Below are positions 24,905 to 37,044 of a stretch of DNA of 64,000 nucleotides, piece by piece. How positions within the stretch are numbered: the stretch's first letter is position 1; the number at the start of each line of letters is the position of its first letter. A model generated the notes under the pieces. That model saw only the letters and a list, made by a program, of their open reading frames with translations. It had not been told where the DNA came from and did not search any database. The translations under genes were made by a program, and so were the position numbers. This stretch comes from Scilla litardierei (taxonomy: Eukaryota; Streptophyta; Magnoliopsida; Asparagales; Asparagaceae), in NCBI GenBank assembly GCA_030789695.1, contig CM061134.1, positions 64,283,370 through 64,347,369 of the forward strand. Reading direction: 5' to 3'.

Positions 24905-26886
24905 ATGGCGGCGCCGACATCGAGATCGAAGGATAAATTCGACAGTTTGGAGGAAAAATTCATGGGAGAAATTGAAGGGGTGAAGAAATCACACGAAGAG
25001 ACGATGAAGGCGATGAAGTCATTGGCAGATTCCGTCAATTTATTGGCGGCTAATCAATCAAGGCAAGGAGAACAATTGACGAAGCTCCTCTCCCAAGGGT
25101 TGACGAGTCACCCCGATGGAGGAAATCCTAATTTGACATCAAAGGCGGCACCTTTGAAGAAGGGGAAGGAGAAAGAAGATGATTGAAATGCGGATCGGCC
25201 TTATGTGGAGGAGGGATCATACGAAGGGGAAGATGGTGATCCGTGGAAGGAAGACTATCGCGAAACCATCAGGCGAAGGGCGGAAGAAGCGAAAGGGGGG
25301 ACGGCGAACCTAGCCGCCGCCCCCACGAGCGGCGAAGAACAGAGAGGCTCCCCACGGAGCCCCTGGAAGACGGCAGGGGGGCGGCACACCCACCAGCACC
25401 GCCAGGGGCTGGCAAACACCCGACGGCCCCCAACGGCCTCTGCGCACCCCGCTTCGGGCCGCGGGGGCCTGGAGAATTACCGCCAGGGCCCGACGGCCCT
25501 GGGGAGCCACCGCCAGGGCCCCGCGGCCCTGGTACAGCCCCGCGGGGGCCCTGAGCGGCAGCGCCCAGGTCCCGCGGGCCCGCCGCACCCCCTTGGTGCA
25601 TTCGCCGGGTCACGATGGCCTTCCGACGCCTCCGACGAGCCGCGCGGGCGTTCGCAGCAGGTTGAGAAGGGTTTCCCGCCGTATTTGGAGGATCCGACTC
25701 TCGATTTTGGTGGTGGATTTGACCTGGGGAGAGTCAGGAGTATTATGATGATAGATGAGGCTATGGGCTGAATTCAGAGATAACGCGGGATGTGATGATT
25801 TTGAGGGCAGGTGTGGGGTCCTCGAGGGGACTATGTTGGCGGCAGAGGAGAGCCACCTCGGCAGAACGAGACCCAGGACGAGAGGCGACAACACTATCGC
25901 CAGCCTCGCCGTCCAGAGGGGATGCCCGATCAGGGACACTTTGGCGGGGATTACAGGGTATGGAAGTTGGAGATGCCTCTGTTCAGCGGAGAGGATCCAC
26001 ACGCCTGACTGTTCACGACGGAGAGGTACTTTACAGCGCACCGCATGACAGATGCTCAGAAGTTGGAGGCAGCTGCTATTTGCATAGAGGGGAGAGCTCT
26101 GGGTTGGTACCAGTGGAAGGAGAGGAGGCAGCAGATTCGTGACTGGGAGGAGCTGATGGACCTAATTCTGGAGAAGTTCAGGGATCCCCGCCTGGGAAAA
26201 CTTCACGAGCAGTTATACGCCCTCAGGCAGGATGGACCCGTACGAGAGTACATTGAGAGGTTCGAGACTTTGGCGGGGAGAGTATACGGCGTCTCAGACG
26301 AGTCACTAGAGGGCACCTTTCTGAAGGGGCTGAGGTCCAGTCTTTGAGCCGCAGTGAGACCTTACAAGCCCAGGGGGCTTTCAGAGGTCATCGAGATGGC
26401 ACAGTTGGTAGAGGACTCCCGGACAGAGGATAGGCTCGTCGGAAGCAGCTACAATGGCCAGATTTAGAGGTTATCGAGATGGCACAGTTGGTAGAGGACT
26501 CCCGGACAGAGGATAGGCGAGTCGGGAGTAGCTACAGTGGCCAGATACAGAAGGGCGCCTCATCTGGAGCAGGTGGAGCGGGGGTCACCACTGTAGCAGG
26601 TGGAGCGGGGGTCACTACTGTGGCAGGACAAGCTAGCAGGAAGAAAGCGGGGGAGAGGAGTAGCGCCCCCCGCAGGAGGACAGTTCAGGAGGATGTCTGA
26701 TGCAGAGATGAGGGAGAAGCGTCAGAAGGGCCTATGTTTAGGTGTGACTAGAGGTTCACTCCAGGCTACTGGTGCGCGGGGCGCAGTTACATGTGCTGCT
26801 ACTGGAGGACGACAAGGGTAAGGAGGACGTTGAGGACGGGAGCGCTGAGCAGGAGGAGGAGGAGCCCGATGGCCATCAGCTGGACG
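24905..26886 (+). pseudogene. Chromovirus gag, broken by stops
   Basis: Starts MAAPTSRSKDKFDSLEEKFM at 24,905. An ordinary gag coiled N-terminus is followed by a GC-rich Pro/Arg/Gly tract (25,290-25,640), 'WKLEMPLFSGEDPHA' and 'AAAICIEGRALGWYQWKERR', then a zinc-knuckle region near 26,735-26,790. Frame 2 is broken at 25,184 (TGA), at several TGA/TAA codons between 25,769 and 25,805, near 26,006 and near 26,345. Almost all these codons sit where relatives have CGA, CAA or TGG. An 83-bp tandem duplication (26,386-26,551) then shifts the frame. Translation picks up again across the copia insertion at 'HQLDVAEVSLNSVVGF'. Confidence 0.8.
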
Positions 26887-26891
26887 TGGCA

Positions 26892-28725
26892 TGTTGAGTA
26901 TTGGTGTTTCATACCAATCTTATTTTGATGATGATCACAACATTATGTTGTTGCTAATGAATCTCATGTTTTAGTCTCTCAGTTTATTTCAAGGATATCT
27001 TTCTTGGAGACTAATCACTTGGTGTAAGGATGGACATCATGTGAAGAAGGGCCAAAGTTTGGACTCAAGGAGCGCCAAAGCTTGGAGATGGTGGAGAACA
27101 ATCAAGGCATCAAGATTGAAGACTTAGATTCTTAAGAAAGCATTGTAATCCATGTAATTTAATTTATTGCTTTCTCTCTCTTTTTGAGTCTAGGTTATTG
27201 TAATGCCTTGTTAGATGGTTTACTTATCATGCATATGCATTCAACCATCTTAGTGAACCTTAGGATTATCATAGAATCCAACCCAATAGGTTCACTCTGT
27301 CCAAAGACTCATTTGGAGTCTCTGGCTTTCTGTCAGTCGCCTGATGAGGGAAACACAGCCGACTGGGTGATTTCCAGTCGCCTGTAGATCCTCCTACAGT
27401 CGCCTGATATGCACAGCTCAAGTCAACATTTCAATTGACTCAAACTTGAGCTTTACGCACAGTCGCCTGAAGATCAGTTTACAGTCGCCTGTATATTTAC
27501 AGTCACCTGGAAATTGGCCAACAGTCGCCTGTCTAGCGTAAGTGCAATCACTGCATCTCTCTGTCTTCTCTCCATATTTTACAGTAGTCGACTGATGAAG
27601 AATATACAGTCGCCTGACTATTTGACAGTTGACTGTAGTATTAACATCAGTCGCCTGTGCGAAGAATTGGAGAAAGAGTGCAGCTCTCTGTTTCGATCCA
27701 TCCCCTGCAGCAGTCGTCTGCTGAAGGTTTAACAGGCGCCTGTCATGTTTGTCAGTCGACTGTCCTGGCTCAGATTATAGCCGTTGGATATTTTCTAGCC
27801 GTTGATCAGTCGACTGTCTTATGATCATCAGTCGACTGTTCCTGTCGTTTTCACCCAATTTCTAGCCATTGCAGATTTGTTTATTTGGCTATTTCTTTGG
27901 GTTTTTGGGCTTGATATAGGATTCATATATATATATATATGAGTGTGCCGCCTTTGCTTAAACTTCTTGATTGATTCTTGATTACTCTTGATTCTATTGA
28001 AAATCTCAAGAGATCTTTAAGCCACTCTCAAGCTCCCTCATTTCCCTCTTTTGAGCATTCATCTCTCTTCATGCATTGATGTCCAGCTCAAGGGAAATCA
28101 TCCAAGTGCTCTAAAGCATATTCCAACACTTGGAGATCCTCTTCCATGCATTGCATTCATTCATGAGGAAGCATCTCAAGGCATATGTAAGAGTATTTAC
28201 TTTACAGGGTGTAATTTGTTTTCCTATTTCTCTTTGTGGGATTAGGATACTCTCTTTGTGGGAGTTTCTATCTTTGTGGGAGGTTGTCTCTTTGTGGGAC
28301 TAGGGAATTCTCTTTGTGGGAATTAACTCTTTGTGGGAGTTCTAGTGTCCTAGTGTAGGGCTAACCCTAATTCTCTGAGTGGGAGTTAGTGATTCTCTGT
28401 GTGGGAGTCTTGATCCTTGTGTAGGATTGGTTGGGTCCTTGTGTAAGGCATAAATCCTCTTTGTGGGGTATCTCATTGTGAGATTTGTATTCACTTCTCT
28501 GTGTGGGATTATAGTGAATATTGGTGTGGCTGGATGTACCCAAGTTTGGGGAATCAGGGTAAAACTTTGTGTTTGCGTTTGGATTGATTGTGCCTTTTAA
28601 TTCCTCTTGCATTTATAATTCCGCATTTGCAAGTTAAATTTTAATTGGACAATTTTATTGCCATTACACTATTCACTCCCTTTAGTGTGTGTTGTTAGTA
28701 TTGCAAGGGTTAGACGATCCCTATA
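26892..28725 (+). repeat. Left LTR of SIRE-like copia, with palindromic decamers
   Basis: Between 27,331 and 27,840 it holds about sixteen copies of a decamer, CAGTCGCCTG or the palindrome CAGTCGACTG, plus variants. A TATATATATATATG promoter stretch follows near 27,930. Between 28,220 and 28,500 there are about ten copies of a CTCTTTGTGGGA-like motif. Confidence 0.9.
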
Positions 28726-28759
28726 ATTGGTATCAGAGCGAGGTTAAGCATACTGCAAC

Positions 28760-29489
28760 GATGGCATTCAACGCCTCTTCCGCGTCTCATGAAGAAGGTC
28801 ACTCAACCATTCGACCCCCGCTCTTCAACGGAACCAACTACCCGAGTTGGACGATCAGGATGATGGTCTACTTGAAGAGTCATGACCTTTGGGACATAAC
28901 GGAGTCACCTTTCGAGGAGCCTACTTCACCCGCGGCCTTGAGAACTAAAGCGGAGAAGGACTTGATCAAAGTCAATGCTAGGGCTGTGTGTGTTCTCCAT
29001 TGCGCCCTCACTCCGGATGAGTTCAATCTCATCTCCATGTGCAAATCGGCCAACAGTATATGGCATACATTGGAGATCTCTCATGAAGTGCTACTTCAAC
29101 ATAAGGAAGAGATTCAGTCAAACAAGCCCGAGAAGAAAAAGGGCGTTGCTCTGCAAGGTGAGAAGGAGTCTTTCAAGTGGAAAAAGAAGTTCCAACAAGA
29201 AGCTCCAAGTGATGAAGAAGAAGTTCTTAGTGACGATGACTACATCGAGCTTGCCAAGCAATTCAAGAATTTCAAGGCATTCCTCAAGGACAATCAAGGT
29301 ATGTCTTCATCAAAGTTTGTCTCACAGTCTAACAAGTTGGGTTGTTTCAACTGTAGTGGAATAGGTCATGTGGCTACTGAATGCACTTCCAAACTCAGCA
29401 TAGATACCGGTAAGGGTAAAAGGGAAGAAACATTGGAAAGCCAAGTCCGAGGTCAAGAACCAAAAGAAGGGACTTATTGGCACATTTGA
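28760..29489 (+). CDS. SIRE-like copia gag (N-terminal part)
   Basis: 243 codons from the ATG at 28,761, the first after the primer site. 'PPLFNGTNYPSWTIRMMVYL' is the classic copia gag entry motif (UBN2/DUF4219). 'SANSIWHTLEISHE' and a Lys-rich stretch follow. A CCHC zinc knuckle (CFNCSGIGHVATEC) lies near 29,341-29,383. The ORF then loses frame, and an acidic Ser/Asp/Glu segment with 'ESCFMANGEESSSSSSEDD' continues in another frame to 29,787. Gag packages element RNA, and its presence without pol is the odd feature. Confidence 0.8.
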
Positions 29490-30530
29490 TGATTCCGATG
29501 GGGACACATCTAATGAAGAAGAAGAGGATGACAAGGACCACGATCAAAGGTGTTTCGTTGCCTTTGATGATTCTTCATCAACTTCATCTAACACTAGCGA
29601 TGAAGATATAGAGACATGGCTCAACTCCAAAGAAGAAAGTTGCTTTATGGCTAATGGGGAAGAGTCTTCGTCAAGCTCAAGCGAGGATGATAGTGATGAG
29701 GAAGCCGAGGAGGAAAGGCCATCCTTTGAGGAGCTTGAATACCGTCTAAATGTGGCCTCAAATTTGGCAAGTAAGTGCATCGACTAATATGAGAAAATGA
29801 AAGCTAAACTTTGATAATGCTATGAGTAGGATGCATGATTTAGAATCTTCTAGTGAAAATATTCATAATGAAAAGCATGTTTATGACACTTGTGAGAGAG
29901 ACACACTTCTCTCTCAAGTTAAGGAATTGAGCCTTTCTAATGAAAAACTCATTGGTCAAAACCTTAGCTTAGATGCTCACATTCAACAACTTACGTTGAA
30001 ATGTGAAGAGAAATCCCGGAAGCTCATAAGCTTTGTGTATTCTAGGGATTCACTCCACGATTTGTTGGAAAACAACATCCGACAAATCATAGAGGATGTT
30101 TGGGTTATATTCAAAATGTGGTTCCCAAACCCACCTCTAATTCCTCTTATGGTGCAAATACAAGAAATATTGCTAAAGCACCTAAGAAGAATCACCATGC
30201 TTTCTTGTACAACAATAACACCAACAAGAAGCATGTAGATCACAAGGTGATGAGGAAGAATGAAGTATCTTCATTTTTTGCTAAGAAGCAAAATCCTCAT
30301 TCTTTGCATGCTAAGAAATTTGTTTCTACACCTAAGCATGCCACATCCTTCCCTCTTGCTAAGGCAAAACCCTTGCCTAGGACATCCTTGAGATTATGGA
30401 TTCTCACTAAGGTTAGTGTGCAAGAGAGAGATAGTTACATCAACTTTCTAGTTATGGATGTGATCACCTCGTGTGATTACGTTAGGAAATCAAACTCCTC
30501 TTGGGTTTGGTTACATAATGTTTAGGTTTC
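29490..30530 (+). pseudogene. SIRE-like gag C-terminal tail remnants
   Basis: The tail shows frame changes and stops. An acidic block at 29,500-29,787 is followed by a coiled-coil-like segment at 29,822-30,090 and a basic Asn/Lys/His segment at 30,100-30,400. This order is typical of the long gag tail in SIRE-type elements. From 30,530 to 31,420 only non-coding AT-rich sequence with repeated 'gggagagatatatg' words (31,105-31,200) is seen. Pol is absent. Confidence 0.55.
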
Positions 30531-31420
30531 TCACACATATGCATATTACATGGGTATTGTGCTTCTATGTTTATTTTAAGCATGTGTGTTTCATGATTTT
30601 GAAAATTTTCAAATTTATTTCTTTTCATGAAAATGGGGACCTTGGGGTTTATTGACATGCATGCATTTTTGATCCATATGTATGTCAATGGGGGAGTTAA
30701 TTATTTTAAGACATTTTTAACTCTCATTTCGGAGGTTATTTGAGATCATTATTTACATTTAGTTATTTTGGGTCTCAAACCAAACCTCTTGTTTATTGCC
30801 AACTTGTTTCATGTCTCATTGTTTTTGGCAATATCCTTGTGTATCTTTGAAGCTTGATCTTTCCATATCTATTGCTTTGATACACTTTCTAGGCCCATGG
30901 CTCCATTAATTAATTGGTATTAGATCCTAGAAGAAAAGTTGATCATTTCTATGATCTAGGGGGATCATGGGATAGTGAATTGATACCCACTAAATTTTTA
31001 AATTTGGTATCATACATATCTTTCGTTTCTTGCATATTGTCACATCTTGGTTAAGATGACAAAGTGGGATACCTTTGATGTCCACCTTTTTGACGATGTC
31101 AAGGGGGAGAGATATATGCATTATGTGATCATATCTATAGGGGGAGAGATATATGCATATGCATATGGGGAGAGATATCTCTATAGGGAGAGATATATGG
31201 GATTAGATAAACCATTCATGTTTGCATGCCTTTATTCTTTGCAATTGGTTTATGTAATCCATGCCTATTATATGTCACCATGTTTTTATTGGTATTATGC
31301 GTTTTTACCTTTGTGTAGCTCATTATATAATTGGTGCATATAAGTAAGGGGAGATCATTAGCATTGTGCTTAATTCTTTATGATTTACATAATGTGTGTC
31401 ATCATCAAAAATGGGGAGAT

Positions 31421-33273
31421 TGTTGAGTATTGGTGTTTCATACCAATCTTATTTTGATGATGATCACAACATTATGTTGTTGCTAATGAATCTCATGTTT
31501 TAGTCTCTCAGTTTAGTTCAAGGATATCTTTCTTGGAGACTAATCATTTGGTGTAAGGATGGACATCATGTGAAGAAAGGCCAAAGTTTGGACTCAAGGA
31601 GTGCCAAAGCTTGGAGATGGTGGAGAACAATCAAGGCATCAAGATTGAAGACTTAGACTCTTAAGAAAGCATTGTAATCCATGTAATTTAATTTATTGCT
31701 TTCTCTCTCTTTTTGAGTCTAGGTTATTGTAATGCCTTGTTAGATGGTTTACTTATCATGCATATGCATTCAACCATCTTAGTGAACCTTAGGATTATCA
31801 TAGAATCCAACCCAATAGGTTCACTCTGTCCAAAGACTCATTTGGAGTCTCTGGCTTTCCGTCAGTCGCCTGATGAGGGAAACACAGCCGACTGGGTGAT
31901 TTCCAGTCGCCTGTAGATCCTCCTACAGTCGCCTGATATGCACAGCTCAAGTCAACATTTCAATTGACTCAAACTTGAGCTTTACGCACAGTCGCCTGAA
32001 GATCAGTTTACAGTCGCCTGTATATTTACAGTCACCTGGAAATTGGCCAACAGTCGTCTGTCTAGCGTAAGTGCAATCACTGCATCTCTCTGTCTTCTCT
32101 CCATATTTTACAGTAGTCGACTGATGAAGAATATACAGTCGCCTGACTATTTGACAGTTGACTGTAGTATTAACATCAGTCGCCTGTGCGAAGAATTGGA
32201 GAAAGAGTGCAGCTCTCTGTTTCGATCCATCCCCTGCAGCAGTTGTTTGCTGAAGGTTTAACAGGCACCTGTCCTGTTTGTCAGTCGACTGTATTGACTT
32301 CGTCAGTCGACTGTCCTGGCTCAGATTATAGCCGTTGGATATTTTCTAGCCGTTGATCAGTCGACTGTCTTATGATCATTAGTCGACTGTTCATGTCGTT
32401 TTCACCCAATTTCTAGCCGTTGCAGATTTGTTTATTTGGCTATTTCTTTGGGTTTTTGGGCTTGATATAGGATTCATATATATATGAGTGTGCTGCCTTT
32501 GCTTAAACTTCTTGATTGATTCTTGATTACTCTTGATTCTATTGAAAATCTCAAGAGATCTTTAAGCCATTCTCAAGCTCCCTCATTTCCCTCTTTTGAG
32601 CATTCATCTCTCTTCATGCATTGATGTCCAGCTCAAGAGAAATCATCCAAGTGCTCTAAAGCATATTCCAACACTTGGAGATCCTCTTCCATGCCTTGCA
32701 TTCATTCATGAGGAAGCATCTCAAGGCATATGTAAGAGTATTTACTTTACATGGTGTAATTTGTTTTCCTATTTCTCTTTGTGGGATTAGGATACTCTCT
32801 TTGTGGGAGTTTCTATCTTTGTGGGAGGTTGTCTCTTTGTGGGACTAGGGAATTCTCTTTGTGGGAATTAACTCTCTTTGTGGGAGTTCTAGTGTCCTAG
32901 TGTAGGGCTAACCCTAATTCTCTGAGTGGGAGTTAGTGATTCTCTGTGTGGGAGTCTTGATCCTTGTGTAGGATTGGTTGGGTCCTTGTGTAGGGCATAA
33001 ATCCTCTTTGTGGGGTATCTCCTTGTGAGATTTGTATTCACTTCTCTGTGTGGGATTATAGTGAATATTGGTGTGGCTGGATGTACCCAAGTTTGGGGAA
33101 CCAGGGTAAAACTTTGTGTTTGCGTTTGGATTGATTGTGCCTTTTAATTCCTCTTGCATTTATAATTCCGCATTTGCAAGTTAAATTTTAATTGGACAAT
33201 TTTATTGCCATTACACTATTCACCCCCCTTTAGTGTGTGTTGTTAGTATTGCAAGGGTTAGACGATCCCTACA
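31421..33273 (+). repeat. Right LTR of SIRE-like copia
   Basis: 1,853 bp, nearly the same as the left LTR. It has one extra decamer unit (about 32,280-32,310) and a shorter TA tract, the sort of length change slippage gives. Confidence 0.9.
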
Positions 33274-36200
33274 TGGCAGAGGTGTCCCTTAACTCCGTGG
33301 TAGGGTTCACATCGAAACACACCATGAAGTTGATGGGGAGATCGGCGAGCAGGAGGTGACCGTGCTGATTGACAGTGGGCGACCCACAATTTCATCTCCA
33401 GGAGAGTGGTGGACCAGTAGGGACTGTAGCTGACCGACTGCGGAAGCTTCAGTGTGATGATGGGGACGGAGAAGAAGGAGAGTAGTCGGGGAGTCTGCAG
33501 GGGGTGGTGCTGACCCTACAGGGGATACAGGTGATGGCAGACTTTTTACCTTTAGACTTGGAGAGCACAGATGTCATCATGGGCATGACATGGTTGCAGA
33601 TGCTGGGGGAGATGACAATGAACTGGAAACTTCTGCGGATGGAGTTCCAAGATGAGGGGAGAGCGGTCACACTACAGGGGGATCCCAGCCTGTGCAGAGT
33701 GGTAGTGTCACTGAAGACCATGCTGAGGACCTTACAGACCGAGGAGGAGGGTATTTGGTTGAGCTGTACACCATGACAGAGGAAGGATGCGCAGAGACCA
33801 GTGGGGAACATCCCGTACCAGGAGGGGTGCAGCAGATGTTGGTGCAGTTTGAGGAGATCTTTCAGGAGCCTCGGGGCCTGCCTCCGCCGATGGACCATGA
33901 GCACGCCATAGAACTGAGGGATGCTGCTTCCCCCATCAGTGTTAGACCCTACCGATACCCCAGCACCAGAAGGATGAGATTGAGAGGATGGTAGCCGAGA
34001 TGGTGGAGGCAAGAGTGATTTAGCCTAGTGTGAGCCGATTCTCCAGTCCCGTGCTCCTGGTGAAGAAGAAGGATGGGAGCTGGCGTTTCTGTTTGGATTA
34101 CGAGCATTGAACAAGGAGACAGTGCCAGATAAGTTTCCCATACCAGTGATAGACGAGCTCCTGGATGAGTTACATGTGACAGCCTGGTTCAGCAAGATAG
34201 ATCTCAAGTCAGGCTACCATCAGATCAGGATGCGACGGGAGGATGTGCCCAAGACGGCGTTCAGGACACATGAGGACCACTACAAGTTCCTCGTCATGCC
34301 ATTTGGCTTGACGAACGCACCAGCCACCTTCCAGTCTCTTATGAACAAGGTATTCCGTCAGTACTTGATGCGATTTGTACTGGTGTTCTTTGATGATATA
34401 TTGGTGTACAGTCGCACCTTGGAGGAGCACTTGTACCATCTGCAGGTTGTGTTTATGGAGTTGCAGTACCATCAGCTAGTGGCGAACAGGAAGAAGTGCT
34501 TATTTGGGCAGCCACAGGTGGAGTACCTAGAACACGTGGTGTCAGCAGATGGGGTCGTGACAGACATGGGAAAGGTAGCAGCGATATTGGACTGGCCGCG
34601 ACCCACCACCCTCAGGGGGTTACGGGGGTTTCTAGGCCTGACAGGTTACTACCGCAGGTTTGTAGAGGGATATTGGACGATCGCCTGGCCTTTGACAGAG
34701 TTACTTAAGAAGGATCAGTTCCACTGGGGGAGGAGGCCACCGCAACATTTGATGCCCTGAAGAAGGCCATGACAATCATTCCAGTGTTGGCGTTACCAGA
34801 CTTTTCCAGGCCCTTTGTGGTAGAGGCAGATGCATCAGGGCATGGGCTAGGAACAGTGCTGATGTAGGATCAGCGACCCATTGCATACTTTAGCCAAGTG
34901 TTGACAGCTAGAGCTCGACTGCGGTCGGTATACGAGAGAGAGCTGATGGCCATAGTCTTGGCAATTCATAAGTGGAGGCCGTACTTGTTGGGGTGGAGTT
35001 TACTTGTACGCACAGATCAGCGGAGCCTGAAGTACTTACTAGAGCAGCGGATGGTAGCAGACGAGCATCAGAAATGGATGCGGAAGCTGATGTGGTACAT
35101 GTTTGAAATCGAGTATCGACCGTGACTGGAGAACAAGGCGGCTAATGCCCTATTACGGCGAGAGGATGAGGCAGAGTTGGCCGCACTAGGAGTGTCCGTA
35201 CTTCAGGACTGGGGGCCGCTACAGCAGGAGGTGGAGCAGGATCATGAGTTAGCAGGCATACGAGAGGCTCTTCTCAGGGATCGACTGAGTTTCTGGGGTA
35301 TTCTCTTCAGGATGGGCGGCTACTATATTGGGAGAGACTGGTGCTACCGAGGACATCCGCATATCTATCGGCCATACTCCAGGAGTTTCACAGCAGTGCC
35401 GTAGGACATTCTGGGGTCCTCAAGACCTACCAGAGACTGACGAGGGAGGTCTACTGGAAGGGGATGAAGAAGGAGGTGGCAAGGATGGTGGCAGAGTGTG
35501 ACGTGTGCCAGCGTCACAAGTACCAGGTGATGTCCCCAGGAGGACTACTACAACCGATGTCCTTTCCAGATCGAGTATGGGAGGACCTCTCCATGGACTT
35601 CATAGATGGGCTGCCGAAGTCGGGTGAATATACCGTCATATTCGTTGTGGTTGACCGCCTCAGCAAGTATGCACACTTTGTTCCGCATCGGCATCCTTAC
35701 AGCGCACTATCGGTGGCAAATGTATTTTTGAGGGAGGTCATTTGTCTGCATGGACCTCCAAAGTCCATAGTCTCGGACCGAGACAAGCTATTCCAGAGTA
35801 GATTCTGGTAGGAGCTTTTCAGGCTGCAGGGAACGGCGTTGAAACGAAGCACGGCCTACCACCCTCAGACCGATGGACAGCCGGAGGTGGTCAATAGGAG
35901 TGTCGAGACTTACCTACGATGTTTTATTTCAGACAATCCCAAGGAGTGGGCGCGTTGGCTAGCATGGGCGGAGTACTGGTACAACACGTCCTATCACACT
36001 GCAGCTCAGACAACACCGTTTAGGATTCTTTATGGCGGGGACCTTCCTCACTTACTACACTATGGGCAGGACTCGACACCTGTTTCAGATGTGGAGCAAT
36101 ATTTGGCGGAGAGGGATCAAATTTTGGAGGGACTGAAGCTTCATCTGGCTAGAGCTCAGCAGGTTATGAAGGCGAGGGCAGACTTACACCGCAGCTATGT

Positions 36201-36645
36201 GTAGTTCGCAGTGGGAGACATGGTGTACTTGAAGCTAAGGCCCTACATGCAGCGATCTTTGGCTCACAGGCGGAATGAGAAGCTAGCACCGCGTTATTTT
36301 GGTCCTTTCGAGGTTCAGGAGAGAGTGGGACCGGTCGCGTACAGGCTGAGATTACCCCCCAGGATCGGTTATCCACCCGGTGTTCCATGTTTCACAGCTT
36401 CGACAGGCGATATGAGATCACACCCCTTCTCCCACCCTTCCGGATACATTGACAGCAGATATGGAGGTGCGCCTGGAGCTAGAGGCACTGAAGGGGTACG
36501 TAGAGGGCACACGGGAGAGCGTGAGGTCTTGCTGCAATGGAAGGGATTACCCGATCACGAGAGCACGTGGGAGGCTATGTACGTAATGGCGCAGCAGTTT
36601 CCAGACTTCCACCTTGAGGACAAGGTGGCTCTTGGGGAGGAGTAT
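33274..36645 (+). pseudogene. Chromovirus pol: protease, RT, RNase H, integrase, chromodomain
   Basis: Protease 'VTVLIDSG' lies near 33,360 and is frame-broken. RT (34,030-34,760) shows '[19 protein letters not shown]', '[16 protein letters not shown]' and the catalytic FDDILVYS. RNase H lies at 34,770-35,130 ('[17 protein letters not shown]', 'RPIAYFSQ'). Integrase (35,370-36,200) has the H-H-C-C zinc site ending CDVCQRHK and the D-D-E core (MDFIDGLP, VSDRDKLFQ, TDGQPEVVNR). A chromodomain (36,515-36,640, 'EVLLQWKGLPDHESTWE') directs insertion to marked chromatin in this clade. In-frame stops occur near 34,021, 34,866, 35,125, 35,810 and 36,202. One-base losses occur mainly in G runs (33,340, 33,385, 34,725) and near 34,103. 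Inactive. Confidence 0.9.
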
Positions 36646-36975
36646 TGATGGGTTTCGGGTGTATTCCCGAAGGCATGGCCGCACCCGAAACCCTCCCGCA
36701 TAGCCGCGCGCGCACCCCTCTCCCTCTTGGGCCGGTTTAGGGTTTGAAAGGGTATTTTAGGTAATTGTTTTGGGGGTGTTTATTCTTAAGCGAGGGCTAG
36801 CCGTCGCGAGGTGGGGTATGCTATTATATATATTTGAGTGATTCCATAGATTAGACGAGTGCGGACGTCCTCTCATTGGCGTCTTGAAAGGAGAATACAC
36901 CTATCTTGTATTCATTTATCTAGGTTTGTGACACTTTTCTGTATAAAAATTGCAACTTTGTTCTCGTACATATCA
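36646..36975 (+). repeat. Right LTR of chromodomain gypsy
   Basis: 330 bp, matches 24,549-24,877, and is followed by the GCATC target duplication. Confidence 0.9.
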
Positions 36976-37044
36976 GCATCGCCAGTAATATGCATGTCTA
37001 ATCACTAGGAATTTTTCATTATATGTATGTGCGTGTAGAATAAC

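Larger units (their letters stand above)
26892..33273 (+). mobile_element. Non-autonomous SIRE-like copia, gag only, nested in the chromovirus
   Basis: LTRs at 26,892-28,725 (1,834 bp) and 31,421-33,273 (1,853 bp) start TGTTGAGTATTGG, with a 5-bp duplication TGGCA at 26,887-26,891 and 33,274-33,278. The primer site TGGTATCAGAGC is at 28,729 and the purine tract AAAAATGGGGAGA ends at 31,420. Removing it rejoins the chromovirus frame exactly. The 2.7-kb interior codes for gag and nothing recognisable as protease, integrase or RT, so it depends on a relative for movement. The long LTR and the acidic CFMA-containing gag tail fit the SIRE/Maximus group. Confidence 0.92.
24549..36975 (+). mobile_element. 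Ty3/gypsy chromovirus (Reina-like), split by a nested copia
   Basis: LTRs at 24,549-24,877 (329 bp) and 36,646-36,975 (330 bp) start TGATGGGTTTCGG and end TATCA. The duplication GCATC is at 24,544-24,548 and 36,976-36,980. The primer site TGGTATCAGAGC is at 24,881 and a purine tract precedes 36,646. Without the nested copia (26,892-33,273 plus 5-bp duplication) the element is about 6.04 kb. Domain order is gag, protease, RT, RNase H, integrase, chromodomain. Short LTRs and compact size suggest the Reina lineage. Several stops and single-base frameshifts make it inactive. Confidence 0.92.

Noticed and set aside
27331..27840. CRISPR-like spaced repeats
   Set aside because: The repeat word is 10 bp, spacing is irregular, it lies in an LTR of a plant retrotransposon and recurs in the partner LTR.
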